DNA of 64,000 nt from Candidatus Promineofilum glycogenicum (lineage in GTDB: Bacteria; Chloroflexota; Anaerolineae; Promineifilales; Promineifilaceae). The translations under genes were made by a program, and so were the position numbers. The notes beneath the pieces are model-generated. The model did no database searches, was not told the DNA's origin, and was given only the letters and a program-made list of their open reading frames with translations. Positions 60,034 through 64,000 of the stretch are shown piece by piece. The stretch is from contig JADJHJ010000012.1 of NCBI GenBank assembly GCA_016707605.1, positions 62,001-126,000 of the forward strand, given 5' to 3'. The first letter of the stretch is position 1, and each line of letters starts with the position of its first letter.

Positions 60034-60558
60034 GTGTTAAAGAAGATCATTTCCTCCAGCCGTTACATTGTGTCCGCGGCCTCGGTCGGGGCCTTCATCG
60101 CCTCGCTGCTGCTGCTCGTCGTCGCCCTGGCGCAGACGGTCGGCGTGGTAAGTCGCGCCGTCACCAACTTCCGTGCTGTGGTGGCTGATCCCAAGGAGTT
60201 GACGTTGGTGCTGGTCACCAACATCGACCTGTTCCTCCTGTCGGCCGGGTTTTACATCATCGCCCTCGGCTTCTATGAGTTATTCGTAGACGACAACATC
60301 TCCTTACCTGATTGGCTGGAGATTCACGACTTTGACGATCTGAAGTCCAATCTGGTGGGCATCATCATCGTGGTTATCGCCGTGGCCTTTCTGGGGCAGG
60401 TCATCGACTGGAAGGGAGGCAGCGACATCGCCTATTTTGGTGGGGCGGTGGCGCTGGTGACGGCGGCGCTGACCTACTTCATCACCGCCAAGGCCAGCAA
60501 GGACAAGAAGGCCCGCGACCAGGAGCCACCGGACAAAGACAAGCGGCCATCCACTTAG
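60034..60558 (+). CDS. YqhA-family (UPF0114) membrane protein
   Basis: 174 residues from a GTG at 60034. Four membrane segments (VSAASVGAFIASLLLLVVAL; LVLVTNIDLFLLSAGFYIIALGFYEL; LVGIIIVVIAVAFLGQVI; IAYFGGAVALVTAALTYFIT) with the loop FVDDNISLPDWLEIHDFDDLKSNL, diagnostic of UPF0114/YqhA. Charged C-terminus. Function unknown. Stop overlaps by 4 bases the convergent methyltransferase stop. Confidence 0.88.
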   Translation: MLKKIISSSRYIVSAASVGAFIASLLLLVVALAQTVGVVSRAVTNFRAVVADPKELTLVLVTNIDLFLLSAGFYIIALGFYELFVDDNISLPDWLEIHDFDDLKSNLVGIIIVVIAVAFLGQVIDWKGGSDIAYFGGAVALVTAALTYFITAKASKDKKARDQEPPDKDKRPST

Positions 60559-61631
60559 CCCGGTTTTTGCGCCAGCAGGATCATCTCCCCACCAGCCCAC
60601 AGCAAGTGAGCCAACTCCAGCTGCGTCCGCCCGGCAAAGGGGAGTAGCGCCCGCCGCGCCACGCCCAGCCGCCCCAGGCGCGCCGCCCGCCAGCGCGTGC
60701 CCCAATACATGCGCTGATGGGCCAGTGCGGCGGCCGGCGAGGGACGTAGCGCCCCCACGCAGCGGCCGTGTTTGGCCAGCGCGTCGTCGCTCAGATCGAC
60801 CAGATCGGGCGTCGTGGCCCGCAGCAGGCGCAGCCCCGCGCCGCTCAGCCCGTCGAGATAGTCCACCAGGCTGGGGTTGTTCTCGTTGATGCCGGCGGCC
60901 AGTTCCTCGCCGGCTACCTGGTCGAGTGTGGCCGCTTCGTCGGCGGCGATGCTCAGGCTCGGCTCGCGGATGGCCAGCAGCCGGCCGCCGGGCCGCAAGA
61001 CGCGGGCTATCTGGCGGAATAGCTCGGGCAAGTCGGAGAAGTGGTGCAGCGCCGCGGCGCAGAAGACGAGATCGAAGCGGCCGTCGGCCAGCGGCAGGTT
61101 CTCGCCGTCGCCGATGAGGCGGTCGAAGGCCACACCGGCGTCGGCCATCAGCGCCAGCGCCCGACCCAGGCCCACGTTGTCGTCGTCGGCCACGTCGAGA
61201 GCCACGACCTGGCCGCCGCGCGCGGCGAATAGCTTGGCCGCCCAGCCGCGCCCCGCGCCCAGGTCGAGCACTGTCGCCGGGCCAAGCGGGCCGAGCAGGC
61301 GCAGGCCGATGTCGAAGCTGCGGGCCACGCCCAGCCACGGCTCTTCCGGGTAGTAAGGAATTCGCAGGTCGATGGCGCCGGCGACGACGTCGTAGATGCC
61401 GCGCTGTTTGTGGAAGGCCACCCAGCCGGCGGCTTCGCGCGCCTTGGGCAGCCAGCGGGCATCCTCGACGTAGAGATGGGGCATCCCGCGCCGGATAGCG
61501 TAATCCGCGCCGCAGCGGGCGCAAACGAGACGCCCGCCCCACACCTCGCCAAACTTCGCCACCGGCGCGTGAAGGGTCAGCCCCACGTGACAGCACGGGC
61601 TGCGCAGCAGATCAAGCCGGTCGGCGTACAT
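60555..61631 (-). CDS. SAM-dependent methyltransferase with N-terminal zinc ribbon
   Basis: 358 residues. Residues 1-55 hold a Trm112-like ribbon (LLRSPCCHVG ... LVCARCGADYAIRRGMPHLY, four-cysteine type). The class I methyltransferase core follows: TVLDLGAGRGWAAKLFAARGGQVVALDVADDD (SAM loop and acidic Asp), FDLVFCAAALHHFSDLPELFRQIARVLRPGG. The C-terminal 120 residues are family-specific and helical. Substrate unknown; arrangement resembles small-molecule or glycan methyltransferases. Confidence 0.87.
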   Translation of the reverse strand: MYADRLDLLRSPCCHVGLTLHAPVAKFGEVWGGRLVCARCGADYAIRRGMPHLYVEDARWLPKAREAAGWVAFHKQRGIYDVVAGAIDLRIPYYPEEPWLGVARSFDIGLRLLGPLGPATVLDLGAGRGWAAKLFAARGGQVVALDVADDDNVGLGRALALMADAGVAFDRLIGDGENLPLADGRFDLVFCAAALHHFSDLPELFRQIARVLRPGGRLLAIREPSLSIAADEAATLDQVAGEELAAGINENNPSLVDYLDGLSGAGLRLLRATTPDLVDLSDDALAKHGRCVGALRPSPAAALAHQRMYWGTRWRAARLGRLGVARRALLPFAGRTQLELAHLLWAGGEMILLAQKPG

Positions 61632-61687
61632 CGGCGATGGCAGGCGACTAACCGGCGGTTCGGTTGGCTAAGCCGCGGCCGGTGGGT

Positions 61688-61966
61688 TCAGTCACGAATC
61701 GAGTCCCAGTAAGCCTCGGCCTCGCGCTCCATCGCCATCAGGCGCGTATAGTAATCGCGAATCTCCTTCAGATGGGCCAGGGCGATCTTGCCCGTCACAA
61801 TCTCATCATCGCCCGTGACGTTGGTCTGCTCGTCGTGAAGCCCATGCTCCAACTCGACCGACAGACCCATGCGAAACTCCTCAATGTCAACCTCGTTCCA
61901 GTTGACGCCAATCTGCTCGCCAATCCGGCGTGCTTCCTCGGTGGTGAACTCTCGCTTCGCTCCCAT
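61688..61966 (-). CDS. DUF5661 small protein
   Basis: 92 residues from the ATG at 61966 (AAGGAGAACGAA upstream). EFTTEEARRIGEQIGVNWNEVDIEEFRMGLSVELEHGLHDEQTNVTGDDEIVTGKIALAHLKEIRDYYTRL matches the DUF5661 signature (F-R-M-G ... ELEHG ... TNVT-x-DD ... TGKIALAHL). Role unknown in the family; often near stress-related genes. Confidence 0.88.
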   Translation of the reverse strand: MGAKREFTTEEARRIGEQIGVNWNEVDIEEFRMGLSVELEHGLHDEQTNVTGDDEIVTGKIALAHLKEIRDYYTRLMAMEREAEAYWDSIRD

Positions 61967-61980
61967 TTCGTTCTCCTTGT

Positions 61981-62064
61981 GCACTAACTGCACTAACTAC
62001 TGCCCCCCTGATCTACTGACCTACTGACCCACTGAATACTGCCTACTGCCTACTGCCTACTCCC
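61981..62064. repeat. CACTAACTG / TACTGACC / CTACTGC tandem repeats
   Basis: GCACTAACT twice, then TACTGACCTACTGACCCACTG and GCCTACTGCCTACTGCCTAC. Same units as inside copA (13962-14086). They run into the 3' end of the next minus-strand gene and provide its stop codon. Confidence 0.75.
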
Positions 62065-62948
62065 CCAACCTCCCGCCCCGCCAACTGTTCCAACGCCTTG
62101 ACGAGAGCATGATTGCCCTCCCCACCCAGGCCGCGCTGTTGCAGCGTGCGGTAGAACTGGAAGACGAGCGCCGTGGCCGGGGCGGGGACGCCCAACTGGT
62201 CGGCCGCCTCCAGCACCAGGCGCAAATCCTTCTGTTGCAGGTCGATGGTGAAGCCCGGCCGCCAATCGCGCCGGATGACCTGTGGGCCGCGGTTGTTGAG
62301 CATCCAACTGCCGGCCGCGCCGCCGCCGACGGCGGCCAGCGTCTGCTCCAGGTCCAGGCCGCCGGCCTCGGCCAGCAGCAGCGCCTCGGCCACGCCCTGC
62401 ATCGTCACGACGACGAGCACCTGATTGACCAGCTTGGCCATCTGCCCCGCGCCCTGGCCGCCGACGTGGGTGATGGTCTTACCCATCGCCTGAAGGACTG
62501 GCATGGCGCGGGCCACCTGCGTCGCGTCGCCGCCGAGCATGATGCTGAGCGTGCCCTTGGCCGCGCCCTCGCTGCCGCCGCTGACCGGCGCGTCGAGCAG
62601 GTGGACGCCGCGCCCCTTCAGGCGGGCGGCAATGGCGCGCGTCGCTTCGGGGCTGATGGTGCTGCAATCGATGACCAGCGCCCCGGGCCGCGCGCCCTCG
62701 ATGACGCCGCCGGGGCCGAGGATGACCGCCTCCACGTCGGGCGTGTCGCTGACGCAGGTGACGATGATGTCGCTGCGGGCGGCCACGTCGGCCGGGCCGG
62801 CGGCGACGGCCGCGCCGGCCTCGGCCAGCGGGGTGATGCGGCCGGGCGTGCGGTTCCACACCGTCAGGTCAAAGCCCGCTTTGAGCAGATTGGCGGCCAT
62901 CGCGCCGCCCATGATGCCAAGTCCAATGAAGCCGACAGATTCTTTCAT
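62043..62948 (-). CDS. 3-hydroxyisobutyrate dehydrogenase / tartronate-semialdehyde reductase-like enzyme
   Basis: 301 residues. NAD(P) loop SVGFIGLGIMGGAMAANLLKAG, substrate-binding DAPVSGGSEGAAKGTLSIMLGG, catalytic Lys in GQMAKLVNQVLV and the DLQQKDLRLVLEAADQLGVPAP of the C-terminal all-helical domain. Oxidises or reduces a 3-hydroxyacid; exact substrate not determinable. The last residues (EVGGVGSRQ) are encoded by the CTACTGCC repeat, so the native C-terminus has been replaced or extended. Start ATG 62948. Confidence 0.92.
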   Translation of the reverse strand: MKESVGFIGLGIMGGAMAANLLKAGFDLTVWNRTPGRITPLAEAGAAVAAGPADVAARSDIIVTCVSDTPDVEAVILGPGGVIEGARPGALVIDCSTISPEATRAIAARLKGRGVHLLDAPVSGGSEGAAKGTLSIMLGGDATQVARAMPVLQAMGKTITHVGGQGAGQMAKLVNQVLVVVTMQGVAEALLLAEAGGLDLEQTLAAVGGGAAGSWMLNNRGPQVIRRDWRPGFTIDLQQKDLRLVLEAADQLGVPAPATALVFQFYRTLQQRGLGGEGNHALVKALEQLAGREVGGVGSRQ

Positions 62949-63024
62949 GGGGAGTAACCACAGAGTTTGTAGATTCGTCTGAAGGGGGATTATCGGCCCG
63001 CGGCGTGGGGCTGTCAATCTGGGG

Positions 63025-63127
63025 CGTGCGTCGCACCCGATCTGCGTGCGTCGCACCTTCTGGGGTGCGTCGCACGTTTCTGGGGATGTGAAGAAGGTGC
63101 GACGCACTGCGGAAAGTGCGACGCACC
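63025..63127. repeat. GTGCGTCGCAC repeat cluster, copy 6
   Basis: GTGCGTCGCACCCGATC, GTGCGTCGCACCTTCTGGG, GTGCGTCGCACGTTTC, then inverted GAAGGTGCGACGCACTGCGG and AAGTGCGACGCACCGGG; ends 14 bases before the next promoter. Confidence 0.88.
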
Positions 63128-63141
63128 GGGCGGTGAGAGGG

Positions 63142-63147
63142 TATAAT
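63142..63147 (+). promoter_or_regulatory. TATAAT -10 box next to the start codon of the C39 gene
   Basis: TATAAT ends 7 bases before the ATG at 63155, so transcription would begin at or very near the start codon: probable leaderless message. No ribosome site. Confidence 0.45.
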
Positions 63148-63154
63148 GGGCGGG

Positions 63155-64000
63155 ATGAGACGTGTAAGGGGACGTTGGGTGATCGGGATCGCCCTGCTGG
63201 CGGTAGTCGCCGCCGCGGCCGTCTGGTGGGCGCTGCCACGGCTGCCGGGGCGCGTGCGCCACTACCTGCCCGCGCCGGTAGCCGCTCTGGTGACGACGCC
63301 GTTGCCTACGGCGCTGCCCGCGCCGACCGGCCCGCCCGCGGCGGCGGCCGAACTGGCACTGCTGGTCGCCGTGCCGACGCCGCCGCTGGCCACTGCGCCG
63401 CCAACCGCGCCCATTGCGGCGGCAACGACGGCCCCCATCGCCACCGCTGCTGCCGAAACCGCCGCGCCCTCCCCACCCGCCACCCGCCACCCGCCACTCG
63501 CCACCCCCTTGCCCCCCTACGGCCGCGTCTCCGGCCTGCCCATCATCCCGCAGAAGTTCAACAACTGCGGCCCGACGAACCTGACGCTGGTGCTCAACCA
63601 CTACGGCGTTGAGGTCGGTCAACTCGACGTGGCCGCCGTCATTCGTCCTAACTATGAGGATCGCAACGTCTCGCCGGATGAGCTTGTATCTTATGTAAAC
63701 GAACACACGCCGTTGGCCGCGGCGGCCTACGTCGGCGGCGACGTGGACACGCTGCGGGCGCTGCTGGCCGCCGGCTTCCCGGTCATCATCGAGAAGGGGC
63801 TGGAGCCGGACGCGGCCACCGGCTGGATGGGCCACTATCTGACCGTCTTCGCCTACGACGACATCACCCGCCACTTCAGCGTCCGCGACACCTACCTGGG
63901 GCCGTGGCAGGGGGAGGGGCTGGTGGGCTATGACGCCACCGCGCGCGATTGGGCGCACTTCAACGGCGCGTTCGTCGTCGTCTACCCGCCGGAGCGGGCG
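63155..64000 (+). CDS. C39-like papain-fold peptidase, membrane-anchored (cut by window end)
   Basis: Open to the right edge, 282 residues visible. Membrane anchor (WVIGIALLAVVAAAAVWWALP), then about 90 residues of Ala/Pro/Thr linker, in which RHPPLATP is encoded by the CCACCCGCCACTCGCC repeat (63471-63513). The C39_2-type domain follows: Gln and Cys in IPQKFNNCGPTNLTLVLNHYG, His in MGHYLTVFAYDD, Asp in SVRDTYLGPWQG. The three-residue papain-like centre is therefore present. Extracellular cysteine protease or amidase; target unknown. Confidence 0.85.
   Translation, partial: MRRVRGRWVIGIALLAVVAAAAVWWALPRLPGRVRHYLPAPVAALVTTPLPTALPAPTGPPAAAAELALLVAVPTPPLATAPPTAPIAAATTAPIATAAAETAAPSPPATRHPPLATPLPPYGRVSGLPIIPQKFNNCGPTNLTLVLNHYGVEVGQLDVAAVIRPNYEDRNVSPDELVSYVNEHTPLAAAAYVGGDVDTLRALLAAGFPVIIEKGLEPDAATGWMGHYLTVFAYDDITRHFSVRDTYLGPWQGEGLVGYDATARDWAHFNGAFVVVYPPERA

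Overview
The window is one 64 kb stretch of GC-rich bacterial chromosome. I infer a filamentous or biofilm-type member of the Chloroflexota (Anaerolineae/Promineofilum-like). The inference rests on the many secreted parallel beta-helix, PPC-domain and propeller proteins, C-termini of the YLPVL type, Pro/Thr/Ala-linker lipoproteins and dense intergenic palindromic repeats. No rRNA, tRNA, phage, transposase or CRISPR array was seen, so the lineage is not proven.

Layout. 1-2724: C-terminal part of a secreted beta-helix protein (minus strand, one frameshift, runs off the left edge). 2985-5475: membrane TPR protein and an aminotransferase. 5549-8850: large secreted propeller protein wrecked by many frameshifts. 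9188-11435: F420-type oxidoreductase and a second beta-helix protein. 11531-15060: copper module csoR, copZ-like and copA, the last interrupted by two repeat insertions and a frameshift, followed by about 600 bp of G/C homopolymers that look like an assembly artefact. 15786-22952: AraC regulator, zinc alcohol dehydrogenase, aldo/keto reductase, tandem SRPBCC, FMN-binding stress protein, SnoaL-like protein, lipoprotein and GNAT. 23127-26035: cytochrome c lipoprotein plus a fusion of a MauG-type di-haem peroxidase with a parallel beta-helix. 26065-33386: asparagine-synthase-like protein, DUF3105, lipoprotein, cytochrome P450, membrane protein and PPC protein. 33519-37186: duplicated PQQ-type sugar dehydrogenases (one frameshifted) and a Gfo/Idh/MocA oxidoreductase. 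37218-38050: toxin-antitoxin pair. 38520-42617: very large secreted GH13 amylase/pullulanase. 42889-45564: decayed secreted protein. 45714-47939: caspase-like protease and a Death-like-domain partner sharing the same C-terminal module. 48364-53066: three tandem PPC-domain paralogues. 53021-57273: ADP-forming acyl-CoA synthetase and a trypsin/non-specific-nuclease fusion. 57414-64000: folE, VapBC, DNA glycosylase, YqhA, methyltransferase, DUF5661, hydroxyisobutyrate-dehydrogenase-like protein and a C39-like peptidase cut by the right edge.

Themes. (1) An uncharacterised propeller-like C-terminal domain recurs in six secreted proteins with four different front ends. (2) The caspase and Death-like pair looks like a programmed-cell-death or immunity cassette, and the trypsin-nuclease fusion 8 kb away has the same effector flavour. 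(3) At least six families of palindromic repeats fill intergenic gaps, and members lie in frame inside the aminotransferase, P450 and CopA coding sequences. (4) Frameshifts cluster in several genes and near G/C runs, so sequence error must be excluded before calling pseudogenes. (5) CRP/FNR-type dyads (GTGA-N6-TCAC) recur upstream of secreted or membrane protein genes.
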